Shown: positions 1-12,155, counted from the stretch's first letter. The stretch: DNA of 64,000 nucleotides from Anabas testudineus (GCF_900324465.2 NC_046627.1:7903610-7967609); one strand, 5' to 3'. Program-made: numbers and translations. The notes: generated by a model not told the origin, from the letters alone.

Positions 1-26
1 TCTGCTTTTGTGTCTGTCCAACAGTG

Positions 27-113
27 TCGCTGAGTATTCAAATCCTGTGAAAGTGTTTGTGGGTGTGTTAGATGCATGCCAGCGATTCCAAGGAAGTATG
101 TAGAGACACACAC
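27..113 (+). CDS. possible terminal exon of an upstream gene
   Basis: A pyrimidine-rich stretch ending in CCAACAG at about position 24 looks like a splice acceptor. It is followed by a short open frame reading VAEYSNPVKVF and then about 14 more codons to a TAG near 112. The peptide matches no family I recognise and no upstream exon is visible, so this could be chance. An AC dinucleotide run follows at about 108-126. Confidence 0.2.
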
Positions 114-3100
114 ACACACACACACAGAGTCCAGGCAGAAAGCCAACACACACTAACAGTTCCTCCCACTTTTTGAAGATCACTTGAACACACTTACATT
201 TGTGAACATTTTCCTAAACATGAAGCTTCTTCAAACCTACCAATCCATGTTAAAACATTATTAAACCAACGTCTTAATGTGCACTTCTAAGTAAAATGAT
301 GAGGTTCCCTAAATATGATAATGACTATGTTCTGTCTGCCAGACACCAACAGACGAGGAAGAAGTTAAAGGAAATACAATTTAAATTTAACCAGAATTAA
401 AGTCCTACTCGTTAAGAAATCAGAACAAAGGAAACATCAAAAATAACACGTACAGATGCAGCGATTAATTAAAATTAATGAGTGAATGAATCATTTATAA
501 CCTGTTTTTCTTGCATTTGGCTTTAACCGAGCGTCCAACCTCTGAATCACGTAAAACAATCAGGTGACATATTAATACTTAAACTGTGCACTATAATAAA
601 ACTGCAGTAAAAAGTGTCACTTGTGTTGCAGCATTTTCTTCTTTAATTTTTAATGATCAGAATAAATCGACATTCGTTAAGACTTTATACGATCTTTTCA
701 GTACCGTACAGAGGATCATCTGTTTCACCATCATACCAAAAGTATGAAAGTAGAAATGACATCACGCGGTTCTCGGTACTTCCCAGCAGAGTCTGACTGT
801 AATTCATGATAATGTAAACAGTTGACCACAACCTGGACCCATATAAACAAATGAAAATAGATGGATGGATCAAACCCGAGAGAAGCGATATATTCATTCG
901 TGTTTAAACAAATAATAAAAATAAAAGAGGGACTAAAAAGGGTTCACCTTATTGGTTTGGCTCAGCAGCCTCATCAAACTCAGGTGAACCCTGGAATATA
1001 TATAGACAGAGCGAGGACTGTAGACTTTGTTCTTGATCTCTGAGAGTGAGGTGAAGAATGGATCTGTTGATGCCATACACGTCTATGTGACCTGTCTCCT
1101 AAACTTTTATTCTACAAATCTTCACCAAAAAAAGTCAGCAGCAATATCCGTTGTAGTTTAGAGACACATGGGTACATTAAAGAAACCACAACAACTATTA
1201 ACACCTGAACAAAACAGAAAGACAGACACAAAATCTCTGTGGGTATGAGGCTGTTGTTTGGTCCAGACGTTTGATGAAGGAATCTGATAAAAACCAACAT
1301 TCTCATCATCAATGAACAGTTTCAACAGAGGTCACTTCCTCATGACACCAGGCTTTATTTAGTTTAGAATAGAAACACTGCCAACTGATGTGATATCCAC
1401 TAAAAAATAATTTCCTCGCTGAAGAAGCCTGGCGTGGCGGCGCGGCGTGGCGCTGAATAGCATGCCATTTGTCTGTAATGTGACCGGACAGGAAAGTGTC
1501 ACTTTCACTCACCTGACGTTGATCTATGCAGGTTATAGAAAGCATTATTATTACTGGAGCATTAAGGAGGAATTTAAATACAGACAAAGCCTTTGTGTTC
1601 ATTGTGTTGTTTATATTACAAAATGAAACCACTGACAAAAGACGGTGGCATAGACTAATTAGAATTGGATTATGTGCTAAGTTGTAGAGAAGGAGGCTGT
1701 ATAGGCGTATGTGACGATGTTTCTTATAACACTGAGCTACTTTAGACCAGCAGGTGTGTTCAGGTGAACAACACCGATGAGCCCAGTGTGAACTCACCTG
1801 ATTGGACGGTCACCGTGAATTAACAAGGCTTTAATGGAGGAGTGGGGACATCTGCTGGGCAAGCCTTCATATTGTCTGTGTTTGGATGGATTCACTGTGG
1901 GACACCGTGGTCACACTCATGTGTGGATATAACCACAAAAAGATAACAAGAAAGAAAGAAAGATGTAAAACTACCCAGAAAAAAGTAAATTCAATGTCAG
2001 AAGAGGCCATAACAGTTATTAATCATTAGGCTGCAGCTGGACGTTGACTACACAGCATTTACAGTAAAACCCTGCTCGTTAAGCTTCTTGGATAATTCAC
2101 CAACATCCATCACCGGCCAGAAACTGCATTCCCATCTCCAATCTTTTATTCTTATGTAAGATGTTAGAGACTGGTCTATGTTCAGTTAAATAGCTTTATT
2201 TAAGCACTTCTACAGACACAATCCTTGTCATACTTTAATCAAAAGTCAGACTAAAGGGGTTGAGGTTTAGTGTAGTAAAGGTTTTTGTTTCAGTTCTCAG
2301 ATCCTCTTCAGGCTGGCAAATAAAAACTGAAACCTACTTCACCACTTGTGTAACACTATGTTTATCTATAACATAATGAAAACATAGTGTATTAGTATAG
2401 TTAATGTAATCTTCAAATGTTTGTTTCTATTTGTTATGTTTGTCCAATCTTGTAGAACGATGTATGGCATGGTGGATTAGAGAAAACTGGTTTCCCAGGT
2501 AGTTTCCTCCCATAGAAAGTTGAATTCTCTATCAGGGTTTAGTTTTAAATAGGTAGAGTAAAAAGCAAACAAAACACCAGCTGTGACTTTATTAATAACT
2601 AAAACATTGAACACAAAGTTTACAACGTTAAAATTTTAGCATTTAGTTGAATTCCACATGCTCAGTGATTAATAAGAAGCACATGTTTTGCATGTGACTC
2701 TGAATTTCCCCACTGCTAGAGCCCACCTACAAACCCCAGGCCCAGGCTCACCTTTCAGGAGCTTTCTCTCAAGTGTTTGTTGTTTTAAGATGCGTGTCTC
2801 TACATGTGGGGTTATGGTCATGTGACGTTCAGAGTCTGCATTCTTAACATATGTTTCTCACCTAGAACGTGTAGAGAGTTGATTTTTGTTTTTGGCATGC
2901 TACAAAGAAAACTGAATTGAACCAACTTTGTATCTGTATTTATTGGTAAAGATTGCTTCATGTCAGAAGATTAAGACAAACAGTTTGATTGTGAAGTGTA
3001 AACACCTCATTAATTCAGTTGCGCATGTTATGGTTGGACACAAGCTTACTGAAGGAAGTGTGGATCCATCCATGATCCTGACATGCAAAATAGGTACAGA

Positions 3101-3239
3101 ACTACAGCCCTATCCTCAGTGCACAAAAGAGAAGATTTTTCTTTTGTGTTTTTTCTGTGAGTCTATTAATTATACAGCTGAGGGACTCTCTTCCCACACT
3201 CTCAACAGCTGTTGGGTCTCAGGCCAGCATGGTTTTATA
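114..3239. other. no gene recognised
   Basis: AT-rich sequence with an AC microsatellite at about 108-126 and scattered short open frames without domain signatures or paired splice sites. A minus-strand AATAAA lies near 1103. I see no convincing gene or intact transposon. Confidence 0.5.
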
Positions 3240-3525
3240 CACATGAAGAAATAAAAGCCTTCTCACAGTCTTTGCTCAGGCATGGTTTCTCTCTAGTTCC
3301 AATTTGGTGGATTGTTACGTCTAACTGAGGTAATGGTTTCTCTCCACTGTGGGTCCACTGGTGGCTTGTGTAGCTGCTTGACAGCCCGCATTCCTCACAA
3401 TTGTGGGTTTTTTACGTTATGTTACTGTGCTGAAGAAACAAAGATGGTTCCACGCATGCAGCTTATTGATCAAGTTCAGGACTCCACCATCAGTAAACTG
3501 TGATAAAGCTTTCTCATGTTCTACT
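3240..3525 (-). pseudogene. decayed C2H2 zinc-finger fragment
   Basis: On the minus strand, 3334-3410 reads as a damaged finger with the order CEECG, a shortened loop, HQWTH and the linker SGEKP. Just downstream, 3245-3294 reads REKPC, KDCEKAFIS, again finger-like. The pieces are out of register with one another and have no open frame, so this is a relic. The intact zinc-finger exon at 51-52 kb uses the same SGEKP-type linkers, so the relic may come from the same local family. It is too short to be tied to a named gene. Confidence 0.5.
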
Positions 3526-4478
3526 GATTTTCTTGACCCATCCTCCTCATTCTCCTCCTTCCACTGTGTTCAAACTTTTCTGCCACCTAGTGGTGTGTAC
3601 TGAACCGACACCATCCTGATGGTGTCTCTAACAGCAGGATAGGATCTCTGTTAGAGTCTATTTTCAATTTGTTTCTCAAATACTGAGCAGAAACCTTAAT
3701 GTTGAACTGCAAATAAACTGCAGGTAAACTAATTAGAAAGTTTAGGATGTCAACAGTCTCCTACTATATGTACTGTATACATTCCAGTCCAAAAAAATAG
3801 CCTAAGTCTAACTAAGAAAAAGTAAAGTAAGAGTCTCCCACTGGATAATTACTGCATGTATAAATATGTTTCAGCTGACAACAAGTTATATAACACTAAC
3901 CCTGGTGACTGGCTCCTCATGTCTTAAACAACAAAGTCTGATGACACATCCTGTGGTCATAAAAGGATGTTAATCTATTTCAGAAACATTAAATTGTTGG
4001 CATGAATCAAGCAAAGAAAACATCTAATGAGATTGATGAAACTACTAAAACTGGGTTAAGAACTGCCCAACACATTATTACAAACTGAAAGAATAGTGGG
4101 GAACCATCGTCTTTAAGGAAGGAATTTGGTTGAAAGAAATCATGAATGATTGTGGTTCGGCGTTCACTTAAACGTTTGATGCAATCAAATCATAGAAAAA
4201 CAAACTCAAGTAGAACTCATAGCAAGGTTTAGTAGTGAAAGTAAGCAGTCAGTCTTCAACCACCCAGACTGTATTTTAAACTGTAGTGCAGTATTACACT
4301 AGAACAGCCTTTTTAATGACTCAACATCCACACAAAGTGGTTCAGTTATAGCTTGTATGGCACAGTTGCAAGTTCAGATTCATGTTCTATTCATCAAGAA
4401 ATCAGTTGCATTTACCAATGCACAACAACAACAGTTAGTACCCATTAGAATTAAAATTAAATCAATGAACTACAGTAT

Positions 4479-4706
4479 CTAAAGTGTATACATTTTGGCA
4501 GTAAAGTGGTATAGCCAGAGAAAACCCACACAAGCAGCGAGAATGAGAAAACTCCACAGAGAACCCCAAACAACTAGGGAGGTGAAGTTCTCACCAGGTA
4601 AATCTAAGATTAAATTTTCAGTGAGCTTGTTTGCATAAATAAATGCACGTTGTTCCAATGCAGTGGAAGCACATAACGTCACGAGAAGGACAGTGGGTTG
4701 AAACAA
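4479..4706 (-). repeat. remnant of a dispersed fish repeat
   Basis: The minus strand contains the stretch GTTCTCTGTGGAGTTTTCTC followed by a CTTGTGTGGGTTTTCTCTGG-like segment, a combination common in dispersed teleost repeats. It happens to translate into a hydrophobic peptide, which I do not regard as a real membrane exon. Confidence 0.35.
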
Positions 4707-4820
4707 CAGTACTTAATACATACATTAATAATGAGTCAGTATCAGTAACAGTGTCCTCGATTCTTCCTTTATCGTCCATCAGCTTCCATCCTCCATCCTT
4801 GTCTCAGACCATCAGACCGA

Positions 4821-4878
4821 TCAAACAGATTGATCAGTCACCACAGTGTCCAGAGGAACAGCTTCTTCGTTCTCCAAT
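4821..4878 (-). CDS. candidate cytoplasmic-tail terminal exon of the V-set cluster
   Basis: On the minus strand a good acceptor (TCTCCTCTGCAG) is followed by a short frame LENEEAVPLDTVVTDQSV and a TGA. An acidic short tail of this kind suits the last exon of a membrane receptor and lies downstream of the V-set exons at 5.7-8.0 kb. The frame requires the preceding exon to end in phase 2, whereas the V and transmembrane exons seen here end in phase 1, so at least one linking exon is unseen or the call is wrong. Confidence 0.35.
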
Positions 4879-5727
4879 CTGCAGAGGAGACAGAAAGTGT
4901 TAAAGTTTCAGGCATACTAGATGTCCATTTCCAGTGTCATGAAGAACAAGAGAAATAAACAGTTCTGCAACAGGTGCTCCCACAGAACCCTGATCATGGA
5001 GTCATTCTGGGACTACACAAAGAGTTCTTCAAGACCCTGCAACAACCTGCAGGACGAGTACTTCAGGAACTGCTGCAACCTTAGTAAAGTCAGAGAAGCC
5101 TAAAGCTACAGTACATTTCAAATATGTTGTGGTAGACACATGTTCCACAACTTGAATTGTTCAGAGGCGCTGGCCTCATTAGGATGCAATCTCGCAGAAC
5201 AACAGTGGCAACAGAGCTGAGATATTTGTTTCTAACCTGTGGGGTTAGCTGTTCAATATGATCTGCTCAAGATACGCACAAAGTCTATATATTCAAGTAA
5301 AAGAGAAAGCGGAGTGGGTTCCACGCAAGAGGACAACTACATTAGAGTATCTATTTTAAGAAACAGAGGCCTCATGGGTTCTCAGCTGTGAGACTTATTT
5401 TATATTGCCCACATTCACTACTACAGAGAACTCATGGCTGTTTCTTGATCAACGTGATGATTCGACTGGATTTGTCTTTGAGTTATGAAGGAAAGAACGA
5501 GAAAGAAAAAGAAGAGGAAGAAGGAAGTGAACATTACGTCTGGGGGGTCTGTGAAGCGGAGGCGAGTCTTCCACGGTGAATCAAGCCTGTGAAGCCATTC
5601 TTACTGGTCTCTTCAGAGGAAAGAAAGCGAAGTCAGCCACAGCCCAGAATCCCGAGTTCTCAACACAGTTACAGCACTGATCCATGACCGATATATTATA
5701 ACCAGAGATCTGTGTCTTCATACTGAC

Positions 5728-6072
5728 CTTTGACTTCAAGAATCACCGTCTTCCACCTTATGATGCAGCCTACATTTTCCTCGACTTTGAAGATTTCACA
5801 GCTGTACTTGCCATTGTCTCTGCTTGTGGGATGTTTTAGGGTCAGACTCACGTCTCCAGTTTTCAGGGGGTATTCTTTCATCACTGCCCGATCTCGGTAA
5901 AACTCATCCTGTCCTTCAGCGTGGTGAGAACCCTTTTTATATTTGTAGATCTTTATTGTTCCTTTAGGGTCTTCGCGAGTCCAGTCTACTTCAGAGTTCC
6001 TAGGCAGGTCACATGTGGTTGTGAAAGGCAGCTCGACAGACTCCACTCCCTCCTCCACCTCCACCCGGCACA
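5728..6072 (-). CDS. V-set immunoglobulin exon E
   Basis: A 345-nt exon bounded by a CCTCTCAG acceptor and an AAAG|GTCAGT donor, with phase 1 at both ends. It encodes one V-set domain: GVESVELP near the B strand, a tryptophan (VDWTRE), the FYRDR and SLTLKHPT blocks, and DNGKYSCEI around the F-strand cysteine. The usual B-strand cysteine (LPC in the sister exons) is phenylalanine here, and a cysteine occurs four residues later in TTTCDL. It is the most diverged of the four tandem V exons. The sequence MLWFVVLSVC upstream of the acceptor is in frame, but is probably a coding shadow of the conserved pyrimidine tract rather than a start. Confidence 0.65.
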
Positions 6073-6668
6073 CTGAGAGGACAACAAACCACAACAATCA
6101 CTTGGACAGCAGAGCTTTATCAAGTGAGACCTGAAAGATAGAACAACGTCAGACCAAAAGGCAAAGGGACAGAAATCTAGAAACAAAAAACATATTACAA
6201 ATTTACATGATGAGACAGATTGATAATAAACATGCATGTGTGCTTTTTGAGTTTGTTAGACTGTTGAGCTGTACAGTCAAACAGTGGTGGTGTAAAGGAT
6301 CTGTGGTACTGCTCTTTCCTACACTGAGGGTGGAACAGTCGTCTACTGAAGGAGTTTTCTTAAGAAAGAAGGCATTTAGGGTCCAAACCTGACTTGTTCG
6401 ATGCATTTCCTATAACTAAATGTAGGACATTAATGTTAGCTTTAGCTCTTAGTCAGCCTTGGCCTTGACTGACAAAAACACACTGGCTCTGAACCAACCC
6501 TGAACTCCCTTGGTGAAAAAGAGGTATATTGGAGTTCATTAGAAACTGACTCTCTGAACCACTACAGCTTCGATGTGGCCTCCTCTTGTTGTTCACACTG
6601 TGGCTGCTGCACCTAAACACCTGGGTTCACGTCAGCTTTGAGAATCAAACTGTATCTGAAGTACTGAC

Positions 6669-6995
6669 CTCTGACTCGAAGCTCTGCTTTTTTCATCAGC
6701 AGGACGTTTCCATCCCTGCTGTAGACGGTGCAGGTGTAGGTTCCTCTATCTTTGTCTGTGGGGTATTTCAGGGTCAGACTGAGGTCCCCAGTTTGCAGTA
6801 GGTCTTCCTTCATCTCCGTCCGGCCTCTGTAAAATACATCCTGTTCTCCTGGATTGTCAGCGCCATTCTGATACACATGGACCTTAATGGTGGAACTGTC
6901 CCTCCACTCTACTTTGACGTCTTCAGTCAGGTGAACTGTGGTCTTGCAGGGCAGCAGGACTGACTCCACCCCTGAATCCACCTTCACCTGTTGGA
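6669..6995 (-). CDS. V-set immunoglobulin exon D
   Basis: A 327-nt symmetric phase 1-1 exon with a TTCTCTTAG acceptor and a GTCAGT donor. It encodes a B7/butyrophilin-like V-set domain: [10 protein letters not shown] (B-strand Cys), VEWRDS (core Trp), [25 protein letters not shown] and TYTCTV (F-strand Cys). It is very similar to exons C and B, so these three arose by recent tandem exon duplication. The domain would be extracellular. Which transcript it belongs to is unclear, because no transmembrane exon was found downstream on the minus strand. Confidence 0.7.
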
Positions 6996-7252
6996 CTAAG
7001 AGAACAACAGACCGCATTTACATTAACAATTCCATAGTGGCTGCAAGTGAACCTCACATTAACACATCATATCTGTTGCTTTACTGCCAGTTAGATGTTG
7101 TGTTTGTGTGTACGTCACATCAAAGTTTATTTTAGCCATGTCTGACAGTGTGGCTGCTCTTATGAGATTACTGAAAACTCACAGACGTCTTCAGTGAAGT
7201 CAGGACTTAACGTCACCAACTCCAGTGCTCATCCCTAGTCTTAATGACTGAC

Positions 7253-7579
7253 CTATGACCAGGAGCTCCACTTGTTTCTTCAGCAGGAATTTTCCATCCT
7301 TGTCGTAGACGGTGCAGGTGAAGGTTCCTCTGTCTCTGTCCGTGGGGCTTTTCAGGGTCAGACTGAGGTCTCCAGTTGCCAACATATCTTCCTTCATCTC
7401 TGTGCGGCCTCTGTAAACCCCGTCCTGTTCTCCAGTTTCTTCAGAGCCGTTCTGATACACACAGACGTTGTATTTCTCACTGTCCCTCCACTCCACTCTG
7501 ATGTCTTCAGGTAGGGGAACTGTGGTTTTGCAGGGCAGCAGCACGGACTCCACCCCTGAATCCACCTTCACGAGGGGGA
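7253..7579 (-). CDS. V-set immunoglobulin exon C
   Basis: A 327-nt phase 1-1 exon with a GCTCTTAG acceptor and a GTCAGT donor. It carries [45 protein letters not shown] and [10 protein letters not shown]: both disulfide cysteines and the core tryptophan are present. It is closely similar to exon D and would form an extracellular ligand-binding V domain of a B7/butyrophilin-like receptor. The exact family member cannot be named from sequence alone. Confidence 0.7.
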
Positions 7580-7703
7580 CTAAGAGCACAACACAACAAA
7601 ATCAGCAGGACACCCAGCAGCAGCACCTTTATGAAACCATCTTTAAGTCCAGTCGGAAGTATACTGCAGATCCATTAATCAATCAGTAGGTGGTGGTACT
7701 GAC

Positions 7704-8027
7704 CTCTGATCCGGAGCTCCACATCTTTTTTCATCAGGATGTTTCCATCCCCGCTATAGACGATGCAGGTGTAGGTTCCTCTATCTTTGTCTGTGGGGCA
7801 TTTCAGGGTCAGGCTGAGGTCTCTAGAGTTTATCATGTCTTTCTTCATCTCTGTTCGATCTCTGTAAAAATTGTCCTGGTCTTCCGGTTCGCAAGAGCCG
7901 TTCTCGTGCACATGGACCATCCAGTTCATGTTCCTCCACTCCACCATGACGTTGTCAGGCAGGTGAACCGTGGCTTTGCAGGGCAGCAGGACAGACTCCA
8001 CCCCTGAATCCACCACAACCAGGCAGA
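7704..8027 (-). CDS. V-set immunoglobulin exon B
   Basis: A 324-nt phase 1-1 exon with a GTCCTCTCAG acceptor and a GAG|GTCAGT donor. The domain shows SVLLPCKATV, VEWRNMN, FYRDRTEMKKD, LSLTLKCPTDKDRG and TYTCIV. Two additional cysteines (NGSCEPE and LKCPTD) are not found in exons C or D. An in-frame ATG at 8050-8052 would give MLWFVVLSVCLVVVDS, which looks like a signal peptide, so this exon could be a first coding exon. The same pyrimidine tract upstream of exon E suggests it is instead a conserved splice acceptor. Confidence 0.65.
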
Positions 8028-8175
8028 CTGAGAGGACAACAAACCACAACATCAGGTGGAGACAGAAGCAGCGGCAACTGAAACATTTGTAGTTTGATTC
8101 TGATGTATGTTGTGTGAAGCAGCGATAAATTCAGTCACACGTTGTCAGTTTAACACACACAGACACAATTCTTAC

Positions 8176-11100
8176 CTCTGTCCTTGTACCTGCTATATAT
8201 TATAAAAGAGCCAACAACAGACATGAGAAGCAGGGGAACCAGAACACCTGCGAGAACCTTGGGCCAGATTGGAGGACGTTCTGTAGTTGACAAGAAGACA
8301 AACAGGTTGTTTTTAAAATGGTCATTAAATATATTTCTGTCCAACACAGGACTTTTTTCTACTTTAAAATAGTAGAGGAGTAAAAGGTCATATCATATTC
8401 TTTTTATTCAGATCTGCATGTTTTTCTCTCACAGAGGCGCAAACTGGTGAAAGCCTAAGACAAACATACTGTTATTACTGTAAAAGTATCAGTAGTAGTA
8501 GCGGTAAAGTCTGTGGTCTAGACCTTAATCTAAAGTGACTTAAGATTACTGTGTTGCCAATGGGTGCTGCATAAATTTAGCTGAATTAAATTAATTCTTT
8601 TAGGGTCACAGGTATCTTGACATTAAAAATACCCATTAATTACCTTGTTTATTTAATATTACCTTGCTTTTGTATATTTAATCTGAGTTTGTCAACTGTT
8701 TGTTTATGTAATATGCATTTACCTACTAACAGCACACTTTATTTTCATACTTTAACACAGACGCTACTGATTTCTCCTCTTGCTTGCAGAGAGCACAGAA
8801 ACCTGACTACTCACAACAGTTGATCTGATCTGTCGTTGACCTTTTAACAGTCGGCAGTGGCTAAAAAGGGAAGCTTCTAACGTTACCTGCAACCAGATAA
8901 TACGTCACATTCCCAAACTGTGAATAAAAACAGTTCACAGACAAATGCAAACAAAACACAACAAGTAAAGACTAATTTAAATAAATACATCCGTAGATTG
9001 AACATGCTGTAGAAAATGTGCAGTGTTCCCATAACTTCTTCCTCCTTATCTATTTTTAGACTGTTTTGTTCTGCACTTGAGAAATGTTTACCTGAAGGGG
9101 AAGGAAATCAATAGTCGAAGTTGAGTCGTGAAACACTATAACTTCTCTGGTGCTCAGTAATGTTATGACTCAACAAGTATTTTTGTTCTTTAAAGAGGCC
9201 GTATTGTTCCTAATTAATGGTTTACACTTTATTCTGTGGGCAAATATATGTTAGAATTCCTCTTTATGCAGCAGCTCCTCTGGCCTGTAAAATAATTAAG
9301 GTTGGTTTGATCTTCTGTGTCTTGAAGAATTAGCTCTGTGTCCTCATACAGTACATTCACACCGAGCTGAGCCAGTGTCTCCAACACTGACCTCTGACCA
9401 GCAGCTGAACTTCTTTCTGGCCCAGTTTTTGTCCAATCCTGCGGACGGTGCAGGTGTAGTTGTCACTGTCAGTGACGGTGGGTTTTGTCAGGGTGAGGCC
9501 CAGGTCTCCGGTCTGCAGAGCGTCAGTCCTCATCGATGTGCGATTGACGTAACGCTGGTTTTGTTCATCAAGCTCATCACCGCTCCACTGACGTATGTGA
9601 ATCGTGGCGTATTTGAGTTCCTCACGGCTCCAAACCACTGTGGACTGCTCGGAGTCCGAGACATTGACCCGGCAGGGCAGGTGGACGGACTCCTCCCCAT
9701 CATACACCTCCACACCTAAGGCATGCAGGGAAACTGAAAGACAGAATACAAAACATTGTTGAGAGCTACAGTGGCTTTAGGTCTAATTAACAAATGAAAA
9801 TGTGTTACTGCAAAGTTATGAAACAGTGAAACAAAAGAAACTGTTTCAAAAAATGTGGAGACTAATCCCTGCAGTGAAACAAACACAGAAAACGTGTTTA
9901 CTAACCTAAAAAGCAAAATCAACCTAAGTCACTCATTTGCACAAAGTCAATCAATCTAACCCTGATAGACATAATCACTCAGGTTTGAAAATCAATAACA
10001 AAACAAGGTGCCAACAAGATTCTTGATTTCAAAGTCAAGAAGTGCAGGATGGACCAATCAGCTGCAGGCACCATCCCTGAATCCAGCCAATCAGTCAGCG
10101 TGACCTAATCCCACAGCTTGGTGCTGGACTGTGAAGTAATTTTGACGTAGTCAGTTTGGGACTAAGAGGAGTGACTAGTTGCCCTGTTGTTGATGCAGTA
10201 TTCAACAGAATTCTCTGAGATAATGGACTGAATGAGAAAAAGTGCAAACACACTAATGTTGTTCTGACAAGACACCTGAGTTCTCCACCTTCAGTCCTGG
10301 AGAATTTACAGTCAGTGCATCATTTTGTGGCTTTCATCCTCCAGCCTCCAGTGGCAGAGCCGACAGCAAGAGAGATTACCACTGGCAGGGAACAGGACCA
10401 GAGACGGACTGGGACCTGGGAGTCGAGCTGTCGACGTTCGACGGTTACAGGAAAGAACAGCATGTCTGCTGCCAGGAAATCTGTGCGTGTGTTCATGCAC
10501 CTGGTATTTAGCCCTTTTGCTGGTTCATGGTGGTTCAGCTTGATGTTGACATCTCAAAAACTATTGTAGTTCAGTCATAACATGTAAAACTGTTGCTGTG
10601 CACTAATGTTGTTTGTCTTTCAAATAACTCAGAAATCTGCAGCTCCCTCACTACAGATGAATAGTGTATGCATATAACTATGTGTATGATTATTACATTT
10701 AATCAGATCATGCTTCAGTCCACCAGGTGGCACAAAACTCTTTCACAGTTATAAGATGTGAAATGATTTGCTTTTTCCTTAAGTAGTAGTAACAGATCAT
10801 TAAAGGTGTGATTTTCCACTGAGAAGAATCATATAACACTAGATTATTAAGGTATCACTATTCGAGAAAGATGTAAAAAAAACAAGAAAAAACGTTTTAT
10901 GCTGAAATTAATAAAGAAGCTCAGATTGAAGAAGACTTCACAGCTTCACCTGTTCACAGGAGCGCGCACCTGAGGAGGCGGGGAAGCAGCGTAAAGACGC
11001 ATTCAGATGAAAACTCAGTAAAAAAAAATCTGATCGACTTCACGTTTAGCTGAACCTGTGGAAAATCCCCGTGTGGGTAACAAATGAACAAATATGCTGC

Positions 11101-11370
11101 CCCTCACACGAACGGTGTGCATTTAACAATCAGTGGATCCGCTGGGTCTGTATCGGTCCAGACCGCGAGGATCCGCCCAAACATGGAGCAGAGCAAAGAC
11201 GCACGTCTCCGAGGCGTTTTAATCACAGCCCGCTGCTCTGACAGCTGCTGCTCTGTCTGTGGATGAATGAGTCTAAACGTGTTGAAGTGTTTTTTGGGGG
11301 GATTAGTTCGGTGCAGACAGGCGGAGGTTTTCTTACCGTGCAGGAGGATCACAAACACCACAGACTTCAT
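8176..11370 (-). CDS. single-V-set IgSF membrane receptor (signal, V and TM exons)
   Basis: Three minus-strand exons join in phase. Exon 1 (11337-11370) is a start plus signal peptide, MKSVVFVILLH, with donor GTAAGA. Exon 2 (9392-9733, 342 nt, phase 1-1) completes the signal (VSLHALGV) and encodes a V-set domain with HLPCRV, VVWSRE, LGLTLTKPTVTDSD and NYTCTV. Exon 3 (8176-8280, 105 nt, phase 1-1) encodes a short stalk ERPPIWPK, a membrane span rich in V, L and M, and a basic YSRYKDRG stop-transfer, with donor GTAAGA. The product is a type I membrane protein of the B7/butyrophilin-like kind, probably immune. The tail exon after 8176 was not identified. All joins are phase 1, so the signal exon could also splice to the downstream V exons B-E. 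Confidence 0.65.
9734..11336 (-). other. intron 1 of the V-set gene
   Basis: No coding exon was recognised between the signal exon and the V exon. Two CCAAT-type motifs (GACCAATCAG near 10053 and AGCCAATCAG near 10084) lie close together in plus orientation, possibly a regulatory patch, but nothing else supports a promoter. Confidence 0.35.
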
Positions 11371-11502
11371 CTTTCTGCAGAGATTAGAGCAGCAACACCG
11401 CCCCGTTAAAACCGAGATGCAGCCAGTTTCACTTTTGTTCGCCTCCTGACGCATGAAGGAAAAAACTACTTTCGGTTTCAACAGGAGACAGATGAGGGGC
11501 AT

Positions 11503-11971
11503 AAAAAGGACGTGATGTCACACTGAGGATTCAGATTCACCAAAAAACAAGAGGTGGAAAAAACACAGCAATGAACTCCAGGAGTTAAAAACACGTCTCC
11601 TCCCCAGAATCTGTCCATGACAACTAGTTAGGAATGGGAATAAATCGCTCCTCCTCCTAAAAGCTGGGCCAAAGTTACACAATATTAGGCCAGTTAGGAG
11701 TGATTATTAGGAGAATAAAAAAAATATCCAAAACCTTTCTGATGAAAAGAGGAACAGAAACAGAATGGAAACATGAACTCAAGCACACAGCAGTAGCAGC
11801 TACAGTAATGAGACTGTCAGTGAATGCATCATCAGGTTTGAATATGGACAATGTTGAGGTTTTGTTTTTCCTCGCTGACCAAACAGTCGATCTAATATCA
11901 CTCAGTGTTAAGATGGAGGAAACAAAAAGTAGAAATTTCAAAGCATATAAGTGTGTGTTTGGAGACTTTAG
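11503..11971. other. spacer between the IgSF cluster and the tRNA array
   Basis: No gene recognised. On the minus strand, about 135 bases upstream of the signal-exon ATG, a CRE-like TGACATCA motif (near 11514-11521) could belong to the promoter of the V-set gene. Confidence 0.3.
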
Positions 11972-12087
11972 TGGTCACATGGCTGTTTGGGTTTAAAGCC
12001 CAAGTCCGGCTCGGGTTGCGCTTGTTTATTATTGTGCATTCAACTGGTCTGGTTGTTTCAACTGTGGTTACTTGGCTTCAAAATCTC
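11972..12087. repeat. left flank of the tRNA array, repeated at the right end
   Basis: This segment (GGTCACATGGCTGTTTGG, ACTGGTCTGG, TCAACTGTGGTTACTTGGCT) matches 24615-24754 next to the truncated tRNA copy at the other end of the array. The part next to each tRNA inside the array (GGATGTGTCACCTTTGG) is a diverged form of the same flank. The two ends therefore look like descendants of the ancestral tRNA locus from which the units amplified. Confidence 0.6.
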
Positions 12088-12104
12088 CGTCCCTGGGTGG
12101 GCTC

Positions 12105-12155
<51 letters not shown>

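Noticed and set aside
4479-4706. A frame with a hydrophobic stretch resembling a transmembrane exon of the V-set cluster
   Set aside because: The DNA resembles a common dispersed fish repeat (GTGGAGTTTTCTC ... GTGGGTTTTCTCTGG) and lacks paired splice sites.
8052-8052. ATG giving MLWFVVLSVC as the start of a separate gene at V exon B
   Set aside because: The same peptide precedes exon E and coincides with a conserved pyrimidine tract and CTCTCAG acceptor, so it was kept only as an alternative.
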